Source of the DNA: Watersipora subatra
Taxonomy: Eukaryota; Bryozoa; Gymnolaemata; Cheilostomatida; Watersiporidae
Length of the DNA: 64,000 nt
Direction of reading: 5' to 3'
NCBI RefSeq assembly: GCF_963576615.1
Contig: NC_088712.1
Span: 27,805,870-27,869,869 of the forward strand
The notes under the pieces were generated by a model. That model was not told where the DNA came from, searched no databases, and was given only the letters and a program-made list of their open reading frames with translations. A program made the translations under genes and the position numbers. Positions within the stretch are counted from its first letter, which is position 1; each line of letters starts with the position of its first letter. Shown here in pieces: positions 23,034 to 37,000 of this stretch.

Positions 23034-25086
23034 CCCATATTCTATAGTTCATATTCTATAGTTCATATTCTATAGTTCATATTCTATAGTTCATATTCTA
23101 TAGTTCATATTCTATAGTTCATATTCTATAGTTCATATTCTATAGTTCATCTTCTATAGTTCATATTCTATAGTTCATATTCTATAGTTCATATTCTATA
23201 GTTCATATTCTATAGTTCATATTCTATAGTTCATATTCTATAGTTCATATTCTATAGTTCATATTCTATAGTTCATATTCTATAGTTCATATTCTATAGT
23301 TCATATTCTATAGTCCATATTCTATAGTTCATATTCTATAGTTCATATTCTATAGTTCATATTCTATAGTTCATATTCTATAGTTCATATTCTATAGTTC
23401 ATATTCTATAGTCCATATTCTATAGTTCATATTCTATAGTTCATATTCTATAGTTCATATTCTATAGTTCATATTCTATAGTTCATATTCTATAGTTCAT
23501 ATTCTATAGTTCATATTCTATAGTTCATATTCTATTGTTCATATTCTATAGTTCATATTCTATAGTTCATATTCTATAGTTCATATTCTATAGTTCATAT
23601 TCTATAGTTCATATTCTATAGTTCATATTCTATAGTTCATATTCTATAGTTCATATTCTATAGCTCATATTCTATAGTTCATATTCTATAGTTCATATTC
23701 TATAGTTCATATTCTATAGTTCATATTCTATAGTTCATATTCTATAGTTCATATTCTATAGTTCATATTCTATAGTTCATATTCTATAGTTCATATTCTA
23801 TAGTTCATATTCTATAGTTCATATTCTATAGTTCATATTCTATAGTTCATATTCTATAGTTCATATTCTATAGTTCATATTCTATAGTTCATATTCTATA
23901 GTTCATATTCTATAGTTCATATTCTTTCATATTCTATAGTTCATATTCTATAGTTCATATTCTATAGTTCATATTCTATAGTTCATATTCTATAGTTCAT
24001 ATTCTATAGTTCATATTCTATAGTTCATATTCTATAGTTCATATTCTATAGTTCATATTCTATAGTTCATATTCTATAGTTCATATTCTATAGTTCATAT
24101 TCTATAGTTCATATTCTATAGTTCATATTCTATAGTTCATATTCTATAGTTCATATTCTATAGTTCATATTCTATAGTTCATATTCTATAGTTCATATTC
24201 TATAGTTCATATTCTATAGTTCATATTCTATAGTTCATATTCTATAGTTCATATTCTATAGTTCATATTCTATAGTTCATATTCTATAGTTCATATTCTA
24301 TAGTTCATATTCTATAGTTCATATTCTATAGTTCATATTCTATAGTTCTATCATATTCTATAGTTCATATTCTATAGTTCATATTCTATAGTTCATATTC
24401 TATAGTTCATATTCTATAGTTCATATTCTATAGTTCATATTCTATAGTTCATATTCTATAGTTCATATTCTATAGTTCATATTCTATAGTTCATATTCTA
24501 TAGTTCATATTCTATAGTTCATATTCTATAGTTCATATTCTATAGTTCATATTCTATAGTTCATATTCTATAGTTCATATTCTATAGTTCATATTCTATA
24601 GTTCATATTCTATAGTTCATATTCTATAGTTCATATTCTATAGTTCATATTCTATAGTTCATATTCTATAGTTCATATTCTATAGTTCATATTCTATAGT
24701 TCATATTCTATAGTTCATATTCTATAGTTCATATTCTATAGTTCATATTCTATAGTTCATATTCTATAGTTCATATTCTATAGTTCATATTCTATAGTTC
24801 ATATTCTATAGTTCATATTCTATAGTTCATATTCTATAGTTCATATTCTATAGTTCATATTCTATAGTTCATATTCTATAGTTCATATTCTATAGTTCAT
24901 ATTCTATAGTTCATATTCTATAGTTCATATTCTATAGCTCATATTCTATAGTTCATATTCTATAGCTCATATTCTATAGTTCATATTCTATAGCTCATAT
25001 TCTATAGTTCATATTCTATAGTTCATATTCTATAGTTCATATTCTATAGTTCATATTCTATAGTTCATATTCTATAGTTCATATTC
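23034..25086. repeat. 14-bp satellite, about 147 near-identical copies
   Basis: The unit TATAGTTCATATTC runs for just over 2 kb with almost no variation. Interruptions are a short loss near 23925, an extra CTAT near 24347, single substitutions (GTCC, CTTC, GTTG), and an alternating GCTC variant near 24935-25000. Confidence 0.97.
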
Positions 25087-27640
25087 ATAGAGCTAGTTCA
25101 TATAGATGGTTGTAAAACAAAAAGGCCTACTGCTCTTTTACCAGAATTGTATATTGTCCATTCTGTTCAAATTGCTCTAAGCTGGTATTCCTTTGTATTA
25201 ATGTTTTAGAGTTATACTACCTGATATCTACAGCTACAACCAGCGTCTAAATGTCCTTGATGCTGAGGAGCTAAATGTGTTATTAAATATTTAATGTCTA
25301 AAATACTCAGATCGTATCTCTAGTCTGTCTGACCATCCATTACATTCCAACATTCACAGAAAACCACTACACCTTATACCAGACACCAACATCTTAGCAA
25401 TTCATATTATAGAGCAGCGTTTTGTAAAAAGAGTTTGTCTTCAAATTTTCATAATTTTATTTAACTATTTTTTATTTTTGTCTCATGATCTAATTTACTT
25501 TTCATTGATGAATTCATTGATGAAGAGTAAAGTTTGTATCATATAATCATACTCTTTTTGGAACTAAAAGTTAATGAGCTGAATTCAACCCAATTTGGAA
25601 ATCCTAGACAGCTTGAACATTACTGGTTTCTACAGTAAAAATTTTTGAGTAAAAAGAGCCTTTTTGTTGACAAACAAAAACCAGTATTGACTTCTCCTGA
25701 TAAACTGCATACGGCGCTAACAAGAAAGACTACCTAGTCACTTTTAAAGGAACGTTTAATTACTGACTACACTTTTACCCTTATTAAAAAAATCAACATT
25801 TTACTAATAATTATTGACTGACTATTTAACAATCTTAATCACTTTCCTCTTGCTTTGTATACAAACCACAGTAACCATGTTAAACCGAAACTATTACTCA
25901 TTACAGATACACCTACAACTGCCAGAAATGCTACTAGCAAACTGATGGGCTATTATGTGTGTATGAAAAAGCTGATGATCAGTCAACACTTTCAGTGTAA
26001 CTGAAACAATTCAGCACAAAGACGGGCGAAGACAGGTGCCTAGTCAATAACAGTCGACGCATAATTGCAATCAGGGCTCCTCTAACCCATGTTTAACCAC
26101 AGACAGATGCCATTCTAACCCAATCAACGAATAGTGTTAATGAACCACAAAAATCGTTAACCTCACCAGCGACCGCTCTGTTATTGATTGACTAATCGTA
26201 TTTACGACTTTCGCCTCAAAGGTACACCAACTGAAAGAAAATATAATTTAATCATATAAATTAGTAGCAAGAACGTGATGACCGTCTAAACTCTAAAGAA
26301 ACAAGATGTTTTCTAATGCCTAGTAGCAAAACTCGTTTACCAGGAAAAGAAAACTTAAGAGTTGTTTTGTTAAACATTGTAGCTATAAAATACATATAGG
26401 ACGAATTGCCATTTTGTCCCATTATGCAAGATAGATGTGCACACAAAAAATGTAGGGCTCTTATGCAAAAAACAAAATTTAGTTTAAGATTTATTTCAGC
26501 AAAGCTATTTCTGCAATTGCCAAATAAATTGTCCGCCAGTAAATTAGTGGTCAATATTGCGATGCTGGTGCAATATCATCGATGGTGAACGTACGAAGCA
26601 GAATTCTTTCAGTAGGGTATATCAGGCAAATTGAACTTAGCCATAATTGCTCGGGGTCAGAGGACATCAGATGCACTTGGCAAACCTTGACTTTTGGCAT
26701 CGCGGCAGAAAACATTAACGACTCTGGCTAGACGTTTGCTAGTAGATCAGTAGTTCGCTGTCAGATCATTGTGGAACACCACAACACAGACGGAGAAGAG
26801 GTAGAGACTAAAGTGATTAAAAGGTGTAAGAAGCGAAGGCAATCCGGGTGAGATATCAAATACTAACTGCGTTGTTAGGATTTATAACAAAGTAAAAATT
26901 GTACTATTATTTGACACAACTATATAGAAATAAGAGACAAGACTTTCTGTTTGCCTTTGTTACTCAATTCAGCATTTAAAACAACTTCTGAACAAACGTG
27001 ATGCAATGAAGCATTTAAGATTGTGATTTTTTTAAAAAAGAAATGTCCTCAACCAGAAATAATGTGAATTTCAGCAATGATATTAACCCCCCATTGTCTT
27101 ATACCATTGATTTCATAAATGATATCCAATTGTCAAATTAAGAAGTTCTATTTTCAACTCCAATAATATAATGACAAAAGATTGTTAAATTATCATCACT
27201 CTTGTCAGCAAGGCCTCAACAGAAGTCTTTTAGATAGGATTTTCCTACTAGACCGCACATTGTGCGTTAGAAATGGACACTGGTGCGAGGTGGTTTAGAG
27301 GAGATGATTTAGCAACAGTATATCAAGTGTAAACAAGTCTCTGAAACCACCAAAGTCATACCGCTCACATCTATAGCTGTAGAATATTGAAATAACATTG
27401 CCATACTTGAGCCATTTTATCAAATTGCCTCGCAAACCTGTTTTGTTTAGTTGTTTGGTAGTTTGCTTAGCTTTGGTATTTATGCAGTAGGCCTACATAT
27501 GCGTGTGTTGGTGAATGGTGATGTATTATACAAGTGGGCAGGCATAATGTAGCTATGTTTTTAGTCGTAAGTAACTCTGCCACACACATTCACTCCATGT
27601 TTTTCTTCTAGTGACAGCTGATACATGAATCACTGATACT
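25087..27640. other. Spacer without recognised gene
   Basis: AT-rich, with frequent stops on both strands. Short frames near 26261-26588 on both strands show no family resemblance. Nothing repetitive was recognised. Confidence 0.5.
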
Positions 27641-27680
27641 GACAGCAGTCAGTGTTTCGTCACACTCTTGGCAACGTGGG

Positions 27681-27690
27681 TATATAAAAA
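27681..27690 (+). promoter_or_regulatory. Candidate TATA box
   Basis: TATATAAAAA lies in a GC-flanked context (GTGGG / GCAGG), followed about 30-50 bp later by CTGACAGCTCACAGACAGC. It could drive a non-coding first exon of the FOLN/Kazal gene, whose first coding exon (31040) has an acceptor-like AACAG just upstream. No transcript evidence is available. Confidence 0.3.
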
Positions 27691-27821
27691 GCAGGTGCTT
27701 TTGAATAGCTAACGGCAATATATTATTTCTGACAGCTCACAGACAGCAGTTAGTGCACTCCTTATCCTGCTTTGCTCTATTCATCATCAATGCTGCCAGC
27801 TCCAAAGCTCTGAAGCCTTTC

Positions 27822-28436
27822 CCAACCTTCAGTCACCTAGTGTTAGGATATAGAGCTACAGTCTGACCTTCAGTCACCTAGTGTTAGGGTATAGGGCTAC
27901 AGTCCAATCTTCAGTCACCTAGTGTTAGGGTATAGAGCTATAGTACAACCTTCAGTCACCTAGTGTTAGAGTATAGGGCTACAGTCCAACCTTCAGTCAC
28001 CTAGTGTTAGGGTATAGAGCTACAGTCTAACCTTCAGTCACCTAGTGTTAGGGTATAGAGATAGTCCAACTTTCAGTCACCTAGTGTTAGGGTATAGAGC
28101 TACAGTACAACCTTCAGTCACCTAGTGTTAGGATATAGACCTACAGTCCAACCTTCAGTTACCTAGTGTTAGGGTATAGAGATAGTCCAACCTTCAGTCA
28201 CCTAGTGTTAGGGTATAGAGATAGTCCAACTTTCAGTCACCTAGTGTTAGGGTATAGACCTACAGTACAACTTTCAGTCACCTAGTGTTAGGGTATAGAG
28301 CTACAGTACAACTTTCAGTCACCTAGTGTTAGGGTATAGAGTTACAGCACGACCGTCAGTCACCTAGTGTTAGGGTATAGACCTACAGTACAACCTTCAG
28401 TCACCTAGTGTTAGGGTATAGAGCTACAGTACAACT
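27822..28436. repeat. 41-bp minisatellite, 15 copies
   Basis: The unit contains CCTTCAGTCACCTAGTGTTA then GGGTATAGAGCTACAGTCCAA. Several copies lack CT in the AGAGCTACAG part and read AGAGATAG. Confidence 0.95.
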
Positions 28437-29031
28437 TTGACATATAAATTAAGTTAATCTACTCCGATATTTGCTCTATACAGTATATCAACCATCATAT
28501 GTTGATGTATATATTTTCATAAGAATATATTGTAGTTTGTTTAATTCGTTCTACAGTTTAAAAACTAAGATATTTCAAATACTTACATCTGGCAGCAGTA
28601 CAAATGCATTATTTAAACTACTTTTTTCTATCACTTCATCATAGGAACACATATATGAAAGTTTACGCTCAGAAATGTGTAGGTTCGGTTATCGAATGGT
28701 CAACATGGTAGACATAACTGTCATAATTTGATTTAATTTAGATGATATATAAATTAGGTATATTTAGTACATATTTTTACTATTTTCATGTTTTTAATTT
28801 CTACCAGATTTTTAAATTTCCTTTTAAAACTGAGAGTTGAACATTTACTTTTGAAACTGTAGTGTTCTGAAAACTTTTGTGTTTCTTATCTTGGAAATTA
28901 CTTCATATTCTGAGACAAATATTTGCATCAACTTCATGTTGCGTGCCAAACAATTGAATGAAGAAGTGAATCCTAGTCCAAGCTTGAGTGTTGTCATTTG
29001 TTATAATAGTTAAATTAATATGGTACTAGGC
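28437..29031. other. Gap between minisatellites, nothing recognised
   Basis: AT-rich unique-looking sequence with no long frame, inverted repeat or RNA motif that I could see. Confidence 0.5.
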
Positions 29032-30080
29032 ATTTGACTGTATGTTGAGGCGATCATACAAAGAGGTTTTACTGTATGTTGAGGTGATCATAAGTAGAGG
29101 TTTGATTGTATGTTGAGGTAGTCATAAGTTGATGTTTGACTGTATGTTGAGGTGATTATAAGTAGAGGTTTGACTGTATGTTGAGGTGGTCATAAGTTGA
29201 GGTTTGACTGTATGTTGAGGTGATCATAAGTAAAGGTTTGACTGTATGTTGAGGTGATTATAAGTAGAGGTTTGACTGTATGTTGAGGTGGTCATAAGTA
29301 GAGGTTTGATTGTATGTTGAGGTAGTCATAAGTTGATGTTTGACTGTATGTTGAGGTGATTATAAGTAGAGGTTTGACTGTATGTTGAGGTGGTCATAAG
29401 TAGAGGTTTGACTGTATGTTGAGGTGATCATAAGTAAAGGTTTGACTGTATGTTGAGGTGGTCATAAGTAGAGGTTTGACTGTATGTTGAGGTGATCATA
29501 AGTAGAGGTTTGACTGTATGTTGAGGTGGTCATAAGTTGATGTTTGACTGTATGTTGAGGTGATTATAAGTAGAGGTTTGACTGTATGTTGAGGTGATCA
29601 CAAGTAGAGGTTTGACTGTATGTTGAGGTGATCATAAGTAGAGGTTTGATTGTATGTTGAGGTGATCATAAGTAAAGGTTTGACTGTATGTTGAGGTGAT
29701 TATAAGTAGAGGTTTGACTGTATGTTGAGGTGGTCATAAGTAGAGGTTTGATTGTATGTTGAGGTAGTCATAAGTTGATGTTTGACTGCATGTTGAGGTG
29801 ATTATAAGTAGAGGTTTGACTGTATGTTGAGGTGGTCATAAGTAGAGGTTTGACTGTATGTTGAGGTGATCATAAGTAAAGGTTTGACTGTATGTTGAGG
29901 TGGTCATAAGTAGAGGTTTGACTGTATGTTGAGGTGATCATAAGTAGAGGTTTGACTGTATGTTGAGGTGGTCATAAGTTGATGTTTGACTGTATGTTGA
30001 GGTGATTATAAGTAGAGGTTTGACTGTATGTTGAGGTGATCACAAGTAGAGGTTTGACTGTATGATGAGGTAATCACAAT
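29032..30080. repeat. 34-bp minisatellite, about 31 copies, with a 13-unit higher-order repeat
   Basis: The unit AGGTTTGACTGTATGTTGAG plus GTGATCATAAGTAG is unrelated to the 34-bp array at 14275. The variant GGTAGTCATAAGTTGATG occurs at 29117, 29321 and 29763, and GATCACAAG at 29596 and 30038. The intervals 204 and 442 are exact multiples of 34, so a 13-unit block was duplicated. Confidence 0.95.
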
Positions 30081-30251
30081 TCATAGTATGACTTTGGTAA
30101 TTTGCTATACTAGTTGCATTAAGATTGTACAGTTGGAAGTAAAGCAGAAAACTTGGTGGTACCCGATGTTTCAAACATTATCTCCAAAGGCTTGTTCCGT
30201 ATTTCTAAACTGTTGTGTAAGTCTAGGATTGCTCATTGGCTAGCGAATGTT

Positions 30252-30400
30252 GTTGCATAGCAACGCTTGTTGATTAGCGGATCTCCTTCCATAACAACAC
30301 TGGTTGAGTTAGAAATCTTGTTGCGTAACAACAGTTATGAATTAAGTAATTTTGTTGCATAGCAGCACTTGTTCTGTAGCAAATGTCGTTTCATAGCAAC
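30252..30400. promoter_or_regulatory. Cluster of X-box (RFX)-like palindromes
   Basis: GTTGCATAGCAAC (30252-30264) is a 13-bp palindrome close to the RFX X-box consensus. Relatives follow at about 35-bp spacing: CCATAACAAC, GTTGCGTAACAAC (30320), GTTGCATAGCAGC (30354) and GTTTCATAGCAAC (30388). It could be a decayed 35-bp tandem repeat or a regulatory cluster upstream of the gene at 31040. Confidence 0.35.
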
Positions 30401-31039
30401 AGTTGTGGAGTAGCAAGTCTTGTTAATTGTTGCTAGTTGCCGTTTGCTAGGCAATAACACTTAATGCCTAGCAAAGGCGCGTGCACTAAGTTTTGTCAGT
30501 AAACAATGAATCACCTAATGAAGTACTAATGCTGATTGGTTAAACTATTACATTATAATCAAGACCAGAAGCCATTGCAACTTCTCTACAGTTTATATGG
30601 CAGCGACGGCAGATGTCAGCACCACAGCTATGAGAAAGCGTACAAAAAAGAAGCTGTTTTGCAGATTTTGGCAAGCCACAGGGTTCACTCAGCGTGCACA
30701 AGTTTTATATTGAATAAGTATCCATTGCGGATCTTTAATCTAACAGATACAGACGAGTGCATCCACTGTCTTTAGCCCAAATGTCTTTACCAGGTCAAAA
30801 TGGTTCAGAGCCACTAAAGTGCAAATCCTTTGTATACAAACTAGCACATACTGGCACAAACTGGCACAAACTAGCGCAGACACATTACATGTCTCTATCC
30901 AAAACCTCACATGACCAACAGAGAACTGTTGTCTGCATGCTCCCTTTACATTTCTTCTATGATGGGACGTGGTGTAAACGCCTGTTGATTGTTTATTATA
31001 TAGGTAGGCTAATTAGCCTCTTCATTCCCAACAGGAGAC

Positions 31040-34000
31040 ATGAAAGGACATTTAGGAGCTCAGCTGTTTCAGATTACTCTGTTTGTGCTCTTATCTCAAG
31101 TGAATAGCAAGGAGCAGAGACAACATGACACTTGCCCAGATGTCTGTGAGCCAGAGAAGTGTCCTAATGCTGGTCCTATTGGAGTGAGTTTTTACCTCTC
31201 TCATATGGTCATACATAGAGTTGCCCCGATTTTGGTATCAGTCGGTCTTTGCTTAAAAAATTGAAAAACTTCAGATACTTTTTACAGATCAACTATTTAG
31301 CAGAAAACAGTATTTTAGCCTTCTACACTAATAAAAATCATCAGCTGCAAGTTCCTTACTTTTACCTAATGAATTACGGGCCTGTCACACAATTTATTTC
31401 ATGTCTATAGCCTGATCAACATCATCACAACTGAAGAACATTTTTGCTTTAGTCAGGACGTAATCACAAAGTGGTTTTTCCGCAATTACAGCGATAAGAT
31501 TTATTGCAGCTAATCACGAACAAGATAACAATGATGAGCAACAAGAATGCAGTGTAATATTCCTATCTACTAGCATTGCAAAAGTAATTTAAGCAGTCGA
31601 TGCATGAAGTTATCTATCTCTCTTGATCCTGACGATACAATGTATTGTTTGTTATGTACAAAATACGGTAACCCCAGTGGCTTATCGGTATTTAGCCTTT
31701 TCTCCATCATCTGTGGCAAGTGAGTCCCCCCTTCATTACGACTGGCTACATTGATAGTGATAGAAGAAAAAGACTTCTCACCGAGATAATTGAATCACTA
31801 ATTAAATCGGTAATTAAAAGAAACATTGGTTTGCTCTAAACTTGTACAGGCGCAGCAGTTCGTTCAGCAGTAGAAGAAAGACTTAATTATCACAGATAAA
31901 GCTGTACCACTAACAGTAATTACCTTTATTAATTACAAATTATAAGAAACATGGACTGCTTTGCTACTACATGCACGGCATGTCAGTATGTGAATGTAGA
32001 CACATTTTTCCATAAATACAAACACTTTACATTAATATTTATATTTTTTTGCATTATATTTATATTTGCATAATAAAAGGTACAATTATCTATGCAATAC
32101 AAAATATCTGAATCGGATTAGTTTTCCATAAGAATCGGTATATCGGATCGGTATCTGAATCGGCTGGTGAATTTATCTTTGGCATAATTTATGGCTAGAA
32201 TTTATTATTTGGCATCTCTAGTCATACTTAGCTCACAGAGGTTAATTCGTTCTGATATTCTCTTCATATGTCAAAACAAACATATGATGGAGTAAATACT
32301 TATATAAGCATACATTGTATTTCGTTTAATTCGTTCCCCAGCTCTATATTTATCAATAAAATTTTCAAGCAGTTACATTGTATTACGAGTACATTATATT
32401 ACGAGTACATTATATTACGAGTACATTATATTACGAGTACATTATATTACGAGTACATTATATTACGAGTACATTATATTACGAGTACATTATATTACGA
32501 GTACATTATATTACGAGTACATTATATTACGAGTACATTATATTACGAGTACATTATATTACGAGTACATTATATTACGAGTACATTATATTACGAGTAC
32601 ATTATATTACGAGTACATTATATTACGGGTACATTATATTACGAGTACATTATATTACGAGTACATTATATTACGAGTACATTATATTACGAGTACATTA
32701 TATTACGAGTACATTATATTACGAGTACATTATATTACGAGTACATTATATTACGAGTACATTATATTACGAGTACATTATATTACGGGTACATTATATT
32801 ACGAGTACATTATATTACGAGTACATTATATTACGAGTACATTATATTACGAGTACATTATATTACGAGTACATTATATTACGAGTACATTATATTACGA
32901 GTACATTATATTACGAGTACATTATATTACGAGTACATTATATTACGAGTACATTATATTACGAGTACATTATATTACGAGTACATTATATTATGAGTAC
33001 ATTATATTACAAGTACGTTGATTCGAACTCATAGATATAAAAAATTCATCATGTTTATAATAAAAAAACTCTGAAATAAGTTAAAATAATAAGCAACTCT
33101 TAAATAATAATTTTTCACTAAATTTTTGCTGAATCTCTATACCATTAATATTACAAGTATTATTATAGAAGTTGCTGTTTATAAAGGTCAAGGACCTTTA
33201 TAAGCTTGTACTTTATAAGCTTGACCTTTGTAAGGACCTTTATAAGATCCTTATAAAGGTCAAGGACCTTTATGAGGTATTACAAAAGGAAAAAAAATTT
33301 TCTCTGACGCCCTTTTCTGTGCCTCATAAAACAAATACATTTAGCAAACTCCCCTTATATTGCCTCTCGTGTGCTCTAGTCTTTACTCTGCAGAGACTCA
33401 TCTGCAATCAGACTCATCTCATCAACAAACATAAACTATTTAGTAAGGTACACGTAAACAATTTCTCTTGTTCTAAACCATTAAATGAGGCTTCACGATA
33501 GCAGCATCTATGATTAAAAGTAGCTAAAGGGGAGGCAACTTCACTAAAATGGAAGACAACGCTTTTGTAAAGCAGTTTTTAATCATATGGCGGACAAGTA
33601 GTAGTACAGGTCCTACATGGACGACCATCTATTTGATTGACTAAAGATCTTCATGTTATGGGCAATCCATTATTATCGGTCCATTTTCTGTTGTCTGGGG
33701 CTTTTGAGGAACCTTGTTTAAAATAGACTGATATTTGTTAAAAAGAACAAATCGTGTAATCCGTATAACTATGGAACCCAATTGGATATGTATCCCCATG
33801 AAGTCGTATGTCTATTGCATGCTGCTGGTTATCAGTGCGATCAGTGATGAAGATATTGATCAGTGACCAATATATAGATCACTGATCAATATATTGATCA
33901 CTGATTAATGTCTTGATCAGTGACCAATATATAGATCACTGATCAATATATTGATCACTGATTAATATCTTGATAACTGATCAATATATTGATCACTGAT

Positions 34001-37000
34001 CAATATATTGATAATGGATTGCAGGTGGTTATAATAAGCAGAATCATTATTCTTTGTGATTCTCTGTTTATGATCGAATCATCTAGATAATAATTTATAC
34101 AAAACAAGTACAAACTATTTTTACGATTATAAAAATGAGACATGTTTAAATCAGTGAAAAGCCATCACGATTTTCAATTGGCCAAGAAACATTGACAAAT
34201 CACTTCAGCCCAGCGGTAATGGATTGCAGGTGATTATTCTTCGTGATTCTCTGTTTATGATTGAATCATCTAGCGTAAACAAAAGCATCGCACGCAATCA
34301 CAGTAGTTAGGTCTGTACATTTCTACAAAGAATATGGGACAGACAACTTTGCTTAAATTGGAAATAATTTATCAAGAATTTAAGCTGTTTCTTAATTTCT
34401 CAAGTTTTTATAGAACCTGAGCTATAATTGCTTTAAACTGTCATAATCACCCAAATATAGTGCTTACTCAAGCATAATACTCCGCTTCTACACCGTAAAA
34501 CTGGTTTTTTGACTTTCTCAAGTCAAAAAACCCTAAGTTTACCCCTAAGTTTACCACAAATGTACCAATAAAATTTATTACTTAATTTGATTTCTCCTTA
34601 CACAGAAGTTGTTTACCCTTACACAGAAGTAAAATTTGCTAATTTCTCATCTCACATAATGAAGTATAATGCTCCCCAACTTTTGGGAGTGCATTTTGTG
34701 ACAGAACGAGGGAGCTTTATAGTTAGTTTATTAAGGTAATAATATTTGAATGGAAGGGCTCCTTCACTGTCCTGTGTCTTTATACGGAAATTCGTCAAGT
34801 GAGAGCAAAGCATATCATTTTTATGACACTAAAACGTTGACTAAAGCCTGGGAATTTCATACACCTAAATTCATAAAAATATTTACATATGGATAAAAAT
34901 ATTGTCATTTGTAGCATATATATAAAAACCACATATGTATAAATTCAGACTGGTAAAAAAGCATTTCAGAGAGTTTTTTAGTAAATATTTAAAAAGATTT
35001 TTCTGCAGTTTAATTTATGTCATGAACTTGGAGCATCTTTGTCCTCGGTTGTCTAAATAGTTATAGCATTTTTCTTTGTGCAAAATATAGCAATGCAAAA
35101 ATGCTATAATTATCATAAATTTTTGATGACCCATGTTAAAAGTGCAAACATGATGATGCTTTAATAGTAGTAACACAACTTTGAGCAAGGACATCATAGC
35201 CTTGACACTACTGAGGCCAAATCTCATTGGGCATCAACATCAATCTATGTGTCAACACCACGCATCGTTTAGTAGCATCGGGGTGTACCCCCTGCAAATA
35301 TCTGCACTTCGCTGCTGCAATGCATTTTGTCGGTGTTCTTAGCCAGGCCTTTTATGGGTGGTGTCCATGATAATTATACACCAGTTACATCTACTATAGC
35401 ACTTTACTACTATAGCTTATCTACTATAGCAATTAGCACTACTATACTTGGCTGCTAAAGATTGTATTATCTATTTTATGTTATTCAGACCAATGATCTT
35501 TTCATCACTTTATCCCAATACGCTTTAACACTCCCATAACCTCTTACCTAACAAAAGCCCAAAATGTCCATCATCTGAATATTACTGGAACTACTGTATA
35601 TTCCAGCTAACAAGATAGTTCATAAGACGAGTTGTCTATAATTTGCTAGTCTGTCATATATCATATATGATTCGTAGGTAAGCGATTGTCCATCAGAAGA
35701 ATACATTGTAACCTACCGATGTGGCTGCTGCAAGAGATGTGATGTTCAGTTCATCACCAGCACTCTTTCCCCTCTCATGCAAGGCAAGATCATTTTCTCC
35801 AGCATATATCTGTTATAGTAATTTGATTTTGACTGAAGAGACGATTTTTTTTGGAAAAATAATAACAAGTTCACACATACTGTAAAACCTCTATTTGAAC
35901 GCCCACCTTTATTTGAACACCACCTCTATTTGACCGCCACTTTGACATTTGATCTTTACAAACCCTTAATATCAAGTGATCAGTAAAAAAGTGTCCACAA
36001 AATGGTGCTAATAATGACTGGGTTACATCATCAACAATTAATTCTTTCGTGATTGCTGTTCGTATTGAAGTCCATTTTCTATTTTTAAAGCTTACGAGTT
36101 TTTTCTTTCAAATTTTGAAATCAGCGCCATAGAAATAATTAATACGGTAACTGTCAGGCTAATGGTAGTTCTTTGTTTAATGCGATCTTGATACTTTGAT
36201 GGGTGTGAAAAATGGTTTACTATTACGATGTAATCTGTACGACTATTTTTAGGCTAAAAGTTGTCCTTAGCACGCATGTGGCTAAGTTTATCGTAATTTT
36301 GGCGAACAGCTTTGCTTTGCTAAAAATTAGTTTGGACACTCATATTGACTAGTTCAGCTGTGCAGAAGAGTTGCGGTCAGGAGACGCTGTGGAAGGTATT
36401 GAACAGCCAGAAGAAGACAAAATAGTTTCAAACAAAAGTAACAATCAGAATGCAACTGTTCAAGCAATCGAAGCAAATATTTTTGTTTCAAAAATGTTAA
36501 TTTTTATTTCTGCATGTATTATAAGTATGTTTTTTTATATCGTTTACTATAATTATGGTTTGTTTTTATGTCACTTGTTTTTGAATATGTATTTTTGTAG
36601 CTTATTGATTATTATATAACTCATAAATTTGCAGGTTTGTAGCATATTATTTTATAGCATAATGGCGGTTATCTAAACTGGGCTTACAGTGGATTGCGAC
36701 TCATAACTCCTCTTCTATTGAACATAAAAAGCCAGTTTTAGATACAATCTAGCAAAAATATCAATGAGTGCAAAGAGCTTTTATGCGACTTTGTTAGATA
36801 TAGTTCTAAAGTTAAAATATACCTACAAATTTAATTAAAATGAAATAAAAGATTGAAAGCTCCAACAAATTGCAATGCAGGCTACAAGATTATTGTAGGT
36901 TAATTGCAAGCAATAGATATCAACTGGGAGAGATATTTCTCAGCTTCCTAATGCATTTTTATTTAAGCTCCATGACAAGTTGGAGGTAAGTTAGCAGATT

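Noticed and set aside
23034-25086. CRISPR-like regular repeats
   Set aside because: The units are directly adjacent with no unique spacers, and the genome is animal; it is a satellite.
36371-36619. 82-codon plus-strand frame with a hydrophobic C-terminus
   Set aside because: It lies inside the TA-flanked MITE and is not shared in the same frame by the second copy as far as I can see.
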